Positions 41,978 to 51,058 are shown, numbered from the stretch's first letter. The stretch: DNA of 64,000 nt from Dolomitihabitans soli (GCF_022213955.1 NZ_JAKNTW010000019.1:1-64000); one strand, 5' to 3'. Numbers and translations: made by a program. The notes: a model not told the origin generated them from the letters alone.

Positions 41978-43863
41978 GCTGGCTCCATGAGTCGGCTGGG
42001 GCGGAAGCCCCGCCACTGGTCCTTGGCCCGGTGCAGGAAGTACCCGACGGGCTCCTGCCAGGTGTGCCGTCCCCGAGCGGCCCGGCGTGCCACGAATCCC
42101 AGGCCGTGGGTGCGGTAGATGCAGCCGCCCGCGCGCAGCAGGGTGGTGAAGAGCTCGATGTCGACCGAGCGGGGGACCGGGCGGAAGCCGCCGAGCGCGT
42201 CCAGCGTCTCCTTGGACACCAGGAACGTGCCGCCCGCCACGTGGTCGGCCATCATCTCGCTGGCCCAGCGGCGCCGGATGGTCAGGTCGATCTGCTCCAG
42301 ATAGAAGAACTCCGAGGCGACCCCGACGAGGTCGGCCCCGGAGTAGGCGCGGGCGAGCAGGAGATCGGCGAGATGGTCGGGGCTGTACCAGTCGTCGTCG
42401 TCCCACTTGGTGACGCAGGTTCCCGACGTGCGGGCGACCGCCTCGTTGAGCACCGTGCCGAAGGGCGCGGCGGCGGGCATCTCGTGGACGGTCAGCGGCC
42501 GGTCGAAGCTCTGCACCGCCTCGGCGACCTCCGGCGAGGACGCGGACACGCCGTGCAGCGCGAGCACGACCTCCAGGTCCACATCGCGCTGGCGGCCGAT
42601 CTGGTCGAGGGCGAACCTGACGAAATCCGCCCTGCGCGTCGCCAGCACGACGGAGATCGTCGGCGGAGATGGCAGGGTGAGCCCGGCGGCCGTGGCGAGC
42701 GAGTTCCAGCGTGCGGTGGTGCCGTGGGCGCGCAGCGCGCATCGGCGCAGCAGCACGCTCCGTTCCTCCCTGCGCAGGTCGTCGGCCAGGTCGGCGGGTA
42801 GTTCACCGTCGGTGAGGTGCTCGATCAGATCCTCGCCCAGCGCCGCCGTCGCCCACGCGGGCGGGTCCTGCGCCACCAGGGGCACCCCCGCGGCCGAGAG
42901 CCCGGCGACGATCCGGGTGGCCGACAACGGCCCGGTGTGCGCGGGCCGCCAGGTCAGGCGCAGGCCGCGGAGCTTGCGCAACCGGTCGACGTCGGTATCG
43001 GTGACCAGCCCGGACTCGGGGAACCTGACGAGTTCGTCGCCGTCGAGGGAGGCCGTCCACCGGCCGTCGTGCTGGGAGATCTCGCCGACGCCCTTCACCG
43101 GCGTGCGCAGGAAGCCACGCGGGTTGACCGAGCGCTCGTCCACCGGCGGCAGATGGTCGGGCGACAGCTCGGTGAGCGCGTCGTAGCCGCCCGGCGCGCC
43201 GATCGTGGTCCAGGCCAGGTCCGACCACGACGAGCGGGCGACCGTGGGAATCCGGTCGTCCGGCCACTCGGCGCCGGGGGCGCGCACGGCGAGGTCGCTG
43301 GAGGTCACCCCCGACGTCTCCGGCTCCCCGCCGCAGGTCACGTCGGGATCGCCGGGCCGCCAGTCGGCCAGATCCGCTTCGCCGAGACCCGCCGCGGGCA
43401 GCGGGTAGGCGTTGAGGTGGTGGCCCGTCAGCCCTCTGGCCACCGCGGCGGCGACGTCACCGGACGGCAGTTCCTTGGCGAAACGCGTGGTGACCACCCA
43501 GCCCGACGTGCCGTACCGGAGCACCCGCACCTCGCGCAGCGCCCGCTGGCCGAGCCCGCGCGACATGGCGACGTGCGGGGCGTCGTGCCAGGACGGTGTC
43601 TCGACGACGACCACCATGATGCGTTTGCCCAGCGGCAGCACTCCCCGAAGGGGCACCAGCCGCCGCAGGTCCGTGGGCGTGCGGGCCAGAATGATCACGG
43701 CGGCGGGGTCGGGCACCGGCCACGGCCCGGCCGAGATGTCCGCCACGTCGGTCCAGTCGACCTCCGCGTCCGGCAGCAGCCGTCTGAACACCTCGTCCGG
43801 CGCCTCCACCCCTGAGACGGCGGCGACGACCTTGGCTCCGTTGGCGACGAAACCCGATATCAC
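41974..43863 (-). CDS. GT2-family glycosyltransferase with large N-terminal region
   Basis: 629 residues from a GTG at 43863 (VISGFVANGAKVV), overlapping the stop of the upstream gene by four bases. The first 360 residues are a divergent region with Rossmann-like strands (KRIMVVVVETPSW, RIVAGLSAAGVPLVAQDPPA) resembling a degenerate GT-B or spore-protein-like domain. The GT2 domain starts at about 385 (ISVVLATRRADFVRFALDQI) and has WDDDDWYSPDHLADLL as DxD and GGFRPVPRSVDIELFTTLLR. Likely works with its two operon partners on one glycan. Confidence 0.8.
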   Translation of the reverse strand: MISGFVANGAKVVAAVSGVEAPDEVFRRLLPDAEVDWTDVADISAGPWPVPDPAAVIILARTPTDLRRLVPLRGVLPLGKRIMVVVVETPSWHDAPHVAMSRGLGQRALREVRVLRYGTSGWVVTTRFAKELPSGDVAAAVARGLTGHHLNAYPLPAAGLGEADLADWRPGDPDVTCGGEPETSGVTSSDLAVRAPGAEWPDDRIPTVARSSWSDLAWTTIGAPGGYDALTELSPDHLPPVDERSVNPRGFLRTPVKGVGEISQHDGRWTASLDGDELVRFPESGLVTDTDVDRLRKLRGLRLTWRPAHTGPLSATRIVAGLSAAGVPLVAQDPPAWATAALGEDLIEHLTDGELPADLADDLRREERSVLLRRCALRAHGTTARWNSLATAAGLTLPSPPTISVVLATRRADFVRFALDQIGRQRDVDLEVVLALHGVSASSPEVAEAVQSFDRPLTVHEMPAAAPFGTVLNEAVARTSGTCVTKWDDDDWYSPDHLADLLLARAYSGADLVGVASEFFYLEQIDLTIRRRWASEMMADHVAGGTFLVSKETLDALGGFRPVPRSVDIELFTTLLRAGGCIYRTHGLGFVARRAARGRHTWQEPVGYFLHRAKDQWRGFRPSRLMEPA

Positions 43864-45029
43864 AGTGTGCTCCGCCGGAAGATCATCGCGCCCTTCTCCG
43901 CGGCGTAGGTGGTGCGGGACAGCTCGGGATACTCCCGCAGCCAGCGCTCGGCCACCTCGCGTTCGTCGGGCCTGACCGTGTCGTCGAGCACGATCCAGGC
44001 GTCGGGCGCGCAGTGCGGCAGCAGCAGCGGCACCGCCGGGTAGCGCGCGAGCGGCCCGGTCTGTTCGGGCGGGCCGTCCACGAAGACCAGCCCCGCGTCG
44101 CTCAGGTCCTCGAACACGGCGGGGTCGTACCAGGGGAAGGTCTGCCACTCGGTGAGCGGCGCGTGCCGTACCTCGACGATCGAGTCGAGCCCGTGTGCGG
44201 CGATGAGGTCCCTGGAGGTCCCGGCGAAGCGCTCGTCGTGCTCCAGGGCGACCACCCGCCCGCCGCCGAACCGCTCGACCGCGTAGCCCAGCCAGACGCT
44301 GGACGCGCCGCTGCCGCACTCCACGATGAGCTTGGGCCGGTCGGCCGCGACGCGTTCGACCAGCAGCCGCAGCACGTCGGGCGAGGCCGCCCAGCCGCGC
44401 AGGCGGGGCAGCGGCGCGCGGGGCTGCAGCAGCGCACGCAGGTCGACCAGGGCCTCGATCTGGTTGTACTCGGTCCGGGAGCTGCGCTGTCTGCGCAGCG
44501 ACTCGTCGAGGCCGGCCAGCGCCGACCTGATCGCGGTCAGGGCGGCCGACTGCTCGTCGAGCCGTCTGGTGTGGCCGTTGAGCGCGACCGTGTGGCCGTT
44601 GAGCGAGGCGGTGTGCCCGGCGAGCTCCACCCGGTCCTCGCCCAGGGCCGTCACGACGGTGTCGACGTTCTTCTGGCCGGCCCGGGCCAGGCGCTCGACC
44701 TGGGTGGTGAGCGCCGCCAGGCGATCGCGCTGCGCGGTGAGCGCGGCCTCCTGCCGCTTCACGCGCTTGTCGGTGCGCAGCGCCTTGCCGTCGACGCGGC
44801 GCACCGACATGACGGTCACAGCGAGCGCGGCGAGAGTCGCGGCGGACAGCGCGAGCTGGACCGCGACGGGCCACTCGATCGCTCCGACCGCTGACAGGAC
44901 GACTAAACCGGCGACGGTCAAGCCGCCGGTCAAGGCGGAAATGATCAATAGCTGCCGGGTGGACGGGGTGAGTAAACGGATCCTCTCCACCGGGAGAGGA
45001 TATGAGATGTAAATGGGGAAAAAGAGCAC
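43860..45029 (-). CDS. Membrane-anchored methyltransferase with coiled coil (Methyltransf_24 type)
   Basis: 389 residues from a GTG at 45029; a GTG at 44990 is possible. Two N-terminal membrane helices (LLIISALTGGLTVAGLVVLS and VQLALSAATLAALAVTV) are followed by a long coiled coil (about 85-170) that includes a heptad-like GHTASLN, GHTVALN, GHTRRLD run, then a class I SAM-dependent domain with LIVECGSGASSVWLGYAV, VVALEHDERFAG and LVFVDGPPEQTG. Such enzymes accompany surface polysaccharide genes and may methylate sugars or control chain length through the coiled coil, as WbdD does in Escherichia coli (analogy only). First gene of the coupled operon. Confidence 0.75.
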   Translation of the reverse strand: MLFFPIYISYPLPVERIRLLTPSTRQLLIISALTGGLTVAGLVVLSAVGAIEWPVAVQLALSAATLAALAVTVMSVRRVDGKALRTDKRVKRQEAALTAQRDRLAALTTQVERLARAGQKNVDTVVTALGEDRVELAGHTASLNGHTVALNGHTRRLDEQSAALTAIRSALAGLDESLRRQRSSRTEYNQIEALVDLRALLQPRAPLPRLRGWAASPDVLRLLVERVAADRPKLIVECGSGASSVWLGYAVERFGGGRVVALEHDERFAGTSRDLIAAHGLDSIVEVRHAPLTEWQTFPWYDPAVFEDLSDAGLVFVDGPPEQTGPLARYPAVPLLLPHCAPDAWIVLDDTVRPDEREVAERWLREYPELSRTTYAAEKGAMIFRRSTL

Positions 45030-45327
45030 CTTGCGCCTAAGAGTTCCCTGGGAGGTGTGCTCGCAGCTCCTTGCAGGGCTGTCTCAGGGGCCGTCGGACC
45101 GTGTCTGAAACCCGTCGTTGCGAGTGGCCGAATCCTCGGGTTCCGCCGTCGTGGACGAGGTTCCGGCTGTCTTTCGGGTGGCGTGGACGCGGCTGCCGGG
45201 CAGTTGCTCGGTGCCGTCGGCGGGGTGCTGCCGAGATGGCCGAGAGCGTTTCGTACGGCGGCCCGGGGGGTGGTTGTGTACGGCGGCGTACGGCGGCCCG
45301 GGGGCGGTGTCGTGTTGTGGCCGGGGC

Positions 45328-45405
45328 GCCGCCGAGAGGTTCCGCGCCGTGTTCGAGCGCGGCAGCGCGGAGTACGACCGGCTGCTGTGGAACGGCGAGT
45401 ACTAC
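45328..45405 (+). pseudogene. Remnant resembling GH116 (GBA2-type beta-glucosidase) C-terminal part
   Basis: One frame reads AAERFRAVFERGSAEYDRLL then WNGEYY, closely matching the conserved 'a-ERg-a-Y-e-LWNGeYY' block of bacterial GH116 proteins. The codons before and after do not continue the family, so it looks like a relic left by deletion. Based on a short match only. Confidence 0.4.
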
Positions 45406-45419
45406 GCGCCTGAAACGCC

Positions 45420-45458
45420 GCCGCCGCCGTACGGCAGGCCATGTCGTACGGCGGCGGC
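45420..45458. terminator. Strong hairpin after fba
   Basis: GCCGCCGCCGTACG (45420-45433) pairs perfectly with CGTACGGCGGCGGC (45445-45458) over an 11-base loop. It lies 51 bases downstream of the fba stop on the minus strand. Confidence 0.75.
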
Positions 45459-45508
45459 GTCCGGGCGCCCGCGTTCGCCGGGTGGGCGGCGGTCGTCCCG
45501 GTGAACCG

Positions 45509-46531
45509 CTAGCCGAGCTTGGTGCCCGCCGACTTCAGGTTCTCGCAGGCGGTGACGATCCGGGCGGCCATCCCGGCCTCGGCGGCCTTGCCGTACGCGC
45601 GCGGGTCGTAGGCCTTCTTGTTGCCGACCTCACCGTCGATCTTGAGCACGCCGTCGTAGTTCTTGAACATGTGGTCGGCGACCGGGCGGGTGAAGGCGTA
45701 CTGCGTGTCGGTGTCGATGTTCATCTTCACCACGCCGTACGAGATCGCCTCGTGGATCTCGCTCAGCAGCGATCCCGACCCGCCGTGGAAGACGAGGTCG
45801 AACGGCTTGTCCTTGCCGTACTTCCCGCCGACCGCGTCCTGGATCTCCTTCAGCACGCTCGGGCGGAGCTTGACGTGACCCGGCTTGTAGACGCCGTGCA
45901 CGTTGCCGAAGGTCGCGGCCAGCATGTAACGGCCCAGGTCGCCGACGCCCACGGCCTCGGCGGTCGCGATCGCGTCTTCGGCCGTGGTGTAGAGCTTCTC
46001 GTTGATCTCACCGACGACGCCGTCCTCCTCGCCGCCGACGACCCCGATCTCCATCTCCATGATGATCTTCGCGGCGGCGCACTTCTCCAGCAGCTCGGCG
46101 GCGATCCGCAGGTTCTCCTCCAGCGGCACGGCGGAACCGTCCCACATGTGCGACTGGAACAGCGGCTCCTGGCCCCTGGCCACCCGCTCCCTGGAGATCT
46201 CGATCAGCGGCCGCATGAACCCGTCAAGCTTGTTCTCGGGACAGTGGTCGGTGTGCAGGGCGACGGTCACCGGGTATTTGGCGGCGACCACCCTGGCGTA
46301 CTCGGCAAGGGCCACCGAGCCGGTGACCATGTCCTTCACCGTGGAGCCTGAGAGGAACTCGGCACCACCGGTGGACACCTGGATGATGCCGTCGCTCTCG
46401 GCCTCGGCGAACCCGCGCAGTGCGGCGTTCAACGTCTGCGACGAGGTCACGTTGATCGCCGGGTAGGCGAATCCACCAGACTTGGCCCGGTTGAGCATCT
46501 CTGCGTAGACCTCTGGCGTTGCGATAGGCAT
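45509..46531 (-). CDS. fbaA: Class II fructose-bisphosphate aldolase
   Basis: 340 residues, ATG at 46531 with GGGAG upstream. Zinc-dependent cleavage of fructose 1,6-bisphosphate in glycolysis/gluconeogenesis. Zinc ligands are in VALHTDHCPENKLDGF, ATFGNVHGVYKPGHVKLRP and LVFHGGSGSLLSEIHEAIS; the catalytic aspartate is in HTDH. Length and the insertion pattern fit the long class IIA group of actinobacteria. Located near DUF3151 and purA, a conserved neighbourhood, though here the deacetylase and glycosyltransferase genes are inserted between. Confidence 0.96.
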   Translation of the reverse strand: MPIATPEVYAEMLNRAKSGGFAYPAINVTSSQTLNAALRGFAEAESDGIIQVSTGGAEFLSGSTVKDMVTGSVALAEYARVVAAKYPVTVALHTDHCPENKLDGFMRPLIEISRERVARGQEPLFQSHMWDGSAVPLEENLRIAAELLEKCAAAKIIMEMEIGVVGGEEDGVVGEINEKLYTTAEDAIATAEAVGVGDLGRYMLAATFGNVHGVYKPGHVKLRPSVLKEIQDAVGGKYGKDKPFDLVFHGGSGSLLSEIHEAISYGVVKMNIDTDTQYAFTRPVADHMFKNYDGVLKIDGEVGNKKAYDPRAYGKAAEAGMAARIVTACENLKSAGTKLG

Positions 46532-46669
46532 CGGGCATCTCCCTGGAGACGGCTGTACGGATTGTCCTGCCAGTATCTCGGGTTCCAGCGCGCTCGGGTA
46601 GGCACCCGCCCTCGCGTCGCGCGCCGATCCCCCTCGATCGGCCCTCTCCCAGAGTAGGCTCCTGGCTTG

Positions 46670-47350
46670 ATGGACGTTTCCAACCTGCTAGACGCCCAGT
46701 GGTGGATCGTCACCTTCGGGTTGATCGGCATTCTGGCGATCATCTTCGCGGAGACCGGGCTGCTCGTCGGTTTCTTCCTGCCGGGTGACTCGCTGCTCGT
46801 CGTCGCGGGCATGGGCGCCTCCGCCACCGTGGCCACCGCCGTCGGGCTGGACGAGCCCTTCCCGCTCCCCGTGCTGCTGATCGCCGCGCCCGTCTGCGCC
46901 ATCGCGGGAGCCCAGCTCGGGCACTACATCGGGGCGAAAACGGGTCCACGGCTGTTCTCCCGGCCCGACTCGCGGCTGTTCAAGAAGCAGCACGTGGAGA
47001 AGGCCCGGCACTACTTCGAGAAGTTCGGCCCGCCCAAGGCGGTGGTGCTGGCGCGGTTCATTCCCATCGTGCGCACGTTCCTCAATCCGGTCGCCGGGAT
47101 GCTGGGCATGCGGCGGCGCAGGTTCCTGCTCTGGAACGTGGTGGGCGGCATCCTGTGGACCGACGGCCTGCTGATGTTCGGTTATCTGATCGGTGACAAG
47201 ATCCCGGGAGTCGACCGCTACATTCTGCCGGGCGCCGCGGTGATCATCGTGCTCTCGGTCATCCCGATCATCCGGGAGATCGTGAAGGGCAGGAAGGAAG
47301 CCCGCGCCATCGCCACGCCCGCGGGCAAGCACCATCGCGCCGCCGACTGA
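46670..47350 (+). CDS. DedA-family membrane protein
   Basis: 226 residues from the ATG at 46670 (a TTG three bases earlier gives one more residue). Pattern of DedA/Tvp38: FAETGLLVGFFLPGDSLLVVAG near the N-terminus (shown in part: GLLVGFFLPGDSLL), GAQLGHYIGAKTGPRLF, the signature FGPPKAVVLARFIPIVRTF with conserved arginines, and several membrane helices. DedA proteins recycle polyprenyl-phosphate carriers or other lipids in the inner membrane. Divergent from fba. Confidence 0.9.
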   Translation: MDVSNLLDAQWWIVTFGLIGILAIIFAETGLLVGFFLPGDSLLVVAGMGASATVATAVGLDEPFPLPVLLIAAPVCAIAGAQLGHYIGAKTGPRLFSRPDSRLFKKQHVEKARHYFEKFGPPKAVVLARFIPIVRTFLNPVAGMLGMRRRRFLLWNVVGGILWTDGLLMFGYLIGDKIPGVDRYILPGAAVIIVLSVIPIIREIVKGRKEARAIATPAGKHHRAAD

Positions 47351-47403
47351 CCGTTCTCTCAGGTCAGTCGTGAGACGGGCTCGCACCCGCTACTCTCCGA
47401 AGT

Positions 47404-47838
47404 GTGGGACGCCACAGGTCTGACCCGATGGGCATCGCCCGGCTGGCCCTCGCCGGGCTGGTGATCCTCGCCCTGGTGGCCCTCATCGCGGTCGGGGTCC
47501 GCGCGTTGTTCAACTCGCTCGACTCCGCCGCCACGCCGGCGGCCACACCGAGCGCCGTGGTGCCCCCCGCCTCCGCCCCCCAGCAGTCGGTCAGGCCGTC
47601 CACCCTCCTGGTCGAGTGCCGCCAGGAGCAGTGCCCGAAGGTCTTCGTCCGGATCCCCGGCGGCGACGTGCTGCTCGACCGCGAGATGGCCATGGGCGAA
47701 CGGGCGACCTTCGACGACGAGAAACTCGACGTGGTGCTGACCGATGGCTCGGCGGTCCACATCGAGGTCAACGGTGAGAGCCGCCCGCCGGGCTCGACCG
47801 GAGAGCGCGAGGCGTTCGTCGCGACCCGCGAGCCCTAG
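47404..47838 (+). CDS. Single-pass membrane protein with RodZ-C-terminal-like (DUF4115) domain
   Basis: 144 residues from a GTG at 47404; an ATG at 47428 (MGIARLALAGLV) is an alternative. One membrane helix (LALAGLVILALVALIAVGVR), a Pro/Ala linker and an extracytoplasmic domain (about 65-144) with PKVFVRIPGGDVLLDREMAM, GERATFDDEKLDVVLTDG and VHIEVNGESRPPGSTG, the strand order of the DUF4115 domain found at the end of RodZ. The HTH part of RodZ is absent. Ends with CTAG shared with the pyrE stop. Function unknown; cell-envelope role likely. Confidence 0.6.
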   Translation: MGRHRSDPMGIARLALAGLVILALVALIAVGVRALFNSLDSAATPAATPSAVVPPASAPQQSVRPSTLLVECRQEQCPKVFVRIPGGDVLLDREMAMGERATFDDEKLDVVLTDGSAVHIEVNGESRPPGSTGEREAFVATREP

Positions 47839-48371
47839 CTCACCTCAAGGTCCTCGACCGTGAAGACCGTCCGGTACGGCAGGCCGGCGTCGGCGACGGC
47901 CTTGGCGGCGCCGCGGTCGACGATCGTGACCACGCCGACGACCTCGGCGCCGGCCTCGCGCAGCGCCGTCACGGCGGTGAGGACGGAGTCACCGGTGGTG
48001 GAGGTGTCCTCCAGCGCGAGGACCCGGCGACCCGTGACGTCGGGCCCCTCGATCCGGCGCTGCAGGCCGTGTGCCTTGCCCTCCTTGCGCACCACGAACG
48101 CGTCCAGCTCCCGCCCCCGCGCCGCCGCCGCGTGCAGCATCGCGGTCGCCACCGGGTCGGCTCCCAGGGTGAGCCCGCCGACGGCGTCGTAGTCGAGATC
48201 CTCGGTCAGGTCGAGCAGCACGCGGCCGACCAGCGGCGCCGCCCGGCCGTCGAGGGTGACGCGGCGCAGATCGAAGTAGTAGTCGGCCTCCCGGCCCGAG
48301 GAGAGCACCACGCGCCCGTGCACGACGGCCTTGGCCTTGATCTCCACCAGCAGGTTCTCACGGTCAGTCAT
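47835..48371 (-). CDS. pyrE: Orotate phosphoribosyltransferase
   Basis: 178 residues, ATG at 48371. Forms orotidine 5'-monophosphate from orotate and PRPP. PRPP-binding motif VLALEDTSTTGDSVLTAV, the substrate loop FVVRKEGKAHGLQRRIEGP, and SSGREADYYFDLRRVTLDG at the N-terminus identify it. Shorter (about 180) form usual in actinobacteria. Stand-alone; convergent with the preceding small membrane protein gene with a 4-base overlap. Confidence 0.95.
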   Translation of the reverse strand: MTDRENLLVEIKAKAVVHGRVVLSSGREADYYFDLRRVTLDGRAAPLVGRVLLDLTEDLDYDAVGGLTLGADPVATAMLHAAAARGRELDAFVVRKEGKAHGLQRRIEGPDVTGRRVLALEDTSTTGDSVLTAVTALREAGAEVVGVVTIVDRGAAKAVADAGLPYRTVFTVEDLEVS

Positions 48372-48491
48372 ATGCCAAGCCTAGGGCGGCCTTTGTGATG
48401 CCGGTCCCAGGTAAAGGCGTGTCACCGGTTTAGCCATCAGGCGGGATGCGGAATCATCTGACGGGCAACCCTGTGCAATCGTGAGGTCACA

Positions 48492-50873
48492 ATGAGTGTC
48501 GAATCGCGTCAAAGTGACGCCGAGCTCCTCGAAGCGGTCAGAAACGGTAAGGCTGCGGCCTACGGTGCCCTCTACGAGCGCCACGTGGTCGCCGCCCGCG
48601 CCCTCGCCAGGCAACTCGTGCGTGCCGAGGCGGAGGTCGAGGACGTCGTCGCCGAGACGTTCACCAAGATCCTCGATCTGGTGCACCGGGGTGGCGGACC
48701 GGAGATCGCCTTCAGGCCCTACCTGCTCACGGCCGTCCGCCGGACCGTCTACGACCGCGGCAGGAAGGAGCTGGCCACCGGCGACATCGAGCTCTACGAC
48801 CCCGGCGAGCCGTTCGTCGACCCCACCCTCGCCGGGCTGGAGCGCTCGATGGTCGCCAGGGCTTTCATGTCGCTGCCCGACAGGTGGCGGATGGTGCTGT
48901 GGCACACCGAGGTCGAGCGCGCGCGGCCCGCCGACATCGCCTCGTTCCTGGGTCTGACCGCGAACGGCGTGGCCGCCCTCGCCTACCGCGCGCGCGAAGG
49001 GCTGCGCCAGGCGTACCTCCAGATGCACCTGGCCGCTACGCCCGGCCAGTCGTGCCGTCCCGTGGTCGGCAAGATGGGCGCCTACGTGCGCGGCGGACTG
49101 GCCAAGCGGGAGACCCGGATGGTCGACGAGCACGTCGCCGACTGCGCGGACTGCCGGGCCGTCTTCGCCGAGCTGACCGACGTCAACCAGGGCATGCGGG
49201 TGATCGTCGGCCCGCTGGTCGCCGGTCCCATGCTCGCCGCCTATCTCTCGGGGCTCGACAAGGCGGGCGCCGGAGGAGGGGTGGGCGCGCTGCTCGGCCG
49301 GATGGGGCGGGGCTCGGCGCGCCGGAACGCCGCGCTGGCGGGCACGGCCGCCGTCGTGGTCGCGGGGGCGTTCCTGCTGGTGTCGGGCGAGGAGGAGTAC
49401 GGCCGGCCGCCCGCCGATCCGCCCCAGGCGGTCCCGGCGCCCGTCGTCTCGCACGAGCCGCCGCCCGTTCCCGTCGCGCCGACCCCCTCACCGCGCCGCC
49501 CGCGCCCCTCACCGCCGCCCGCCCACCGGGCACCGCCACCCGCGCACCGGGCACTGCCACCCGGACCGCCGGTCCCGCGCAAGCCGCGCCTCGTGGCCTC
49601 CATCGCCCCACTCGGCGCGCTGGTCCGTGCACGGCCGGGCATCGTCGGCATCCGGCTGCGCAACGAGGGCCGGGGGGCCAGCAAGGAACTCGTCGCCTCC
49701 GTCGAGTTACCGCCGGGCGTCACGCTGCTCGTCGCCGGCGGGCAGGGCAGAGGGGTCGGAGTCGCCGACCCGGTCGGCACGGTCGACGGCTGGGCGTGCC
49801 GGCCCGACGTCGCCGGCGCCCGCTGCACGCGCGGGCCGCTCGCCGCGGGCCGGGTGACGGCGGTGTTCATGCGGGTGCAGGTCGCGCCCGGCGCGCCGCA
49901 GGGTGACGGGCCCGCCGTACGGGTGGCGGCCGGGCGGTTCAGGGTGGCGGCGCGGGCCACGTCGGGAGTGCGTACGGCGGGCGCGCCGGCGAGGTTCGCG
50001 ACGGATGGCAGGGTGGCCGGTCTCGCGATCGGCAACACGCTGCTGACCTGCTCTTCGGCCCAGCCCGGGTGTGATCGGGCGGCCAGACGTGAGGGCGGCG
50101 GACGGGACAACGACCTGTGGACGATGTGGCCAGCCGACACCGACGGCGACCGCACGACCCGCAACTCCAGCGCGGCCAGGCTCAAACTGCCGCCGGCCGG
50201 CAAGGTGGTGTGGGCGGGCCTCTACTGGTCGGGCGGCGGCCCCGCGCGGTCAGCGGGGACGATCAAGGTCCGGCCGCCCGGCAGGACGCGTTACGTACGG
50301 GTCAGGGCGAGCCAGGTCACCGGGCGGGTGCTGCCCTCGGGCCACGGCTACCAGGCGTTCGCCGACGTGACCGGGCTGGCGGGCGCGGCCGGGCCGGCGG
50401 GGCGGTGGTGGGTCGCCGACGCGCAGGTGCGCGAGGGAGTCGCCCAGCACGGCGGCTGGAGCCTGGTGGTCGTCGTCGCCGACCCGCGCCGGCCGTACTC
50501 CCAGGCGGTCGTGCTCGACACGGCTACCGTCGTGGACCGGGAGAAGGGGCCGCTGGAGGTGCCGCTGGCCGGGCTGGCCCCCACGGCGTCGCCGGCCAGG
50601 ATCGACCTGGTGACCTGGGAGGGCGATGTCGATCTCCGGGGCGACAGGGTGACGCTCGGCGGTGATCCGCTGCGCCCGGAGGGAGGCGAGCGCGACCCGG
50701 AGAACCCCTTCGACAGTTCGGCGAACGGGGCCGTCGGAGCGCGGATGACCTTTGGCGTGGATGTCGATACCTTTCACCAAATACTGGGTGAAAAGCCGGT
50801 GTTGCGGATCTCGACGAGGAAGGATGTGCTCCTGTTCGGGGCGGCCGTCGTAAGTGTGCATGCCCGCTCCTGA
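48492..50873 (+). CDS. ECF sigma factor fused to zinc anti-sigma-like motif, membrane helix and large exported domain
   Basis: 793 residues, ATG at 48492 with GTGAGG upstream. Residues 10-80 are sigma region 2 (YGALYERHVVAARALARQL, DVVAETFTKILDL), and 115-178 region 4 (LPDRWRMVLWHTEVE, IASFLGLTANGVAALAYRAR). Then HVADCADC (H214, C218, C221) is a zinc-binding anti-sigma (ZAS) signature. A membrane helix follows (about 279-297), then a Pro-rich linker (305-368) and about 420 exported residues with LAIGNTLLTCSS, MWPADTDGD and VVWAGLYWSGG, a DUF3344/DUF11-neighbour type beta domain. The order resembles C-terminally extended ECF groups such as ECF53. A membrane-tethered sigma factor must presumably be released by proteolysis to act. 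Monocistronic. Confidence 0.85.
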   Translation: MSVESRQSDAELLEAVRNGKAAAYGALYERHVVAARALARQLVRAEAEVEDVVAETFTKILDLVHRGGGPEIAFRPYLLTAVRRTVYDRGRKELATGDIELYDPGEPFVDPTLAGLERSMVARAFMSLPDRWRMVLWHTEVERARPADIASFLGLTANGVAALAYRAREGLRQAYLQMHLAATPGQSCRPVVGKMGAYVRGGLAKRETRMVDEHVADCADCRAVFAELTDVNQGMRVIVGPLVAGPMLAAYLSGLDKAGAGGGVGALLGRMGRGSARRNAALAGTAAVVVAGAFLLVSGEEEYGRPPADPPQAVPAPVVSHEPPPVPVAPTPSPRRPRPSPPPAHRAPPPAHRALPPGPPVPRKPRLVASIAPLGALVRARPGIVGIRLRNEGRGASKELVASVELPPGVTLLVAGGQGRGVGVADPVGTVDGWACRPDVAGARCTRGPLAAGRVTAVFMRVQVAPGAPQGDGPAVRVAAGRFRVAARATSGVRTAGAPARFATDGRVAGLAIGNTLLTCSSAQPGCDRAARREGGGRDNDLWTMWPADTDGDRTTRNSSAARLKLPPAGKVVWAGLYWSGGGPARSAGTIKVRPPGRTRYVRVRASQVTGRVLPSGHGYQAFADVTGLAGAAGPAGRWWVADAQVREGVAQHGGWSLVVVVADPRRPYSQAVVLDTATVVDREKGPLEVPLAGLAPTASPARIDLVTWEGDVDLRGDRVTLGGDPLRPEGGERDPENPFDSSANGAVGARMTFGVDVDTFHQILGEKPVLRISTRKDVLLFGAAVVSVHARS

Positions 50874-51058
50874 TGGACAGGTTCCAATATCAGGACAGAC
50901 TGGTACGGTCGGCGTGAACGCTCCCGTATATGGTCGGGCGCGGGCCGAATCGTCGGGATTCACCCTCACACGATCAGCTGCTTCATTACCCTGGGGCAGG
51001 GCTGTCTCGCGGGGGTCGCAGAGCCCGTAACCCGGCCACGTAGGAAGGGCGGTGTCGC

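Larger units (their letters stand above)
45030..45508. other. Intergenic region with gene remnant and strong hairpin
   Basis: About 480 bases without an intact gene. It contains GTACGGCGG-type short repeats (about 45256-45300), a piece that reads like the end of a GH116 glucosidase (45328-45405) and a 14-bp hairpin (45420-45458) that probably ends fba. Confidence 0.5.
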
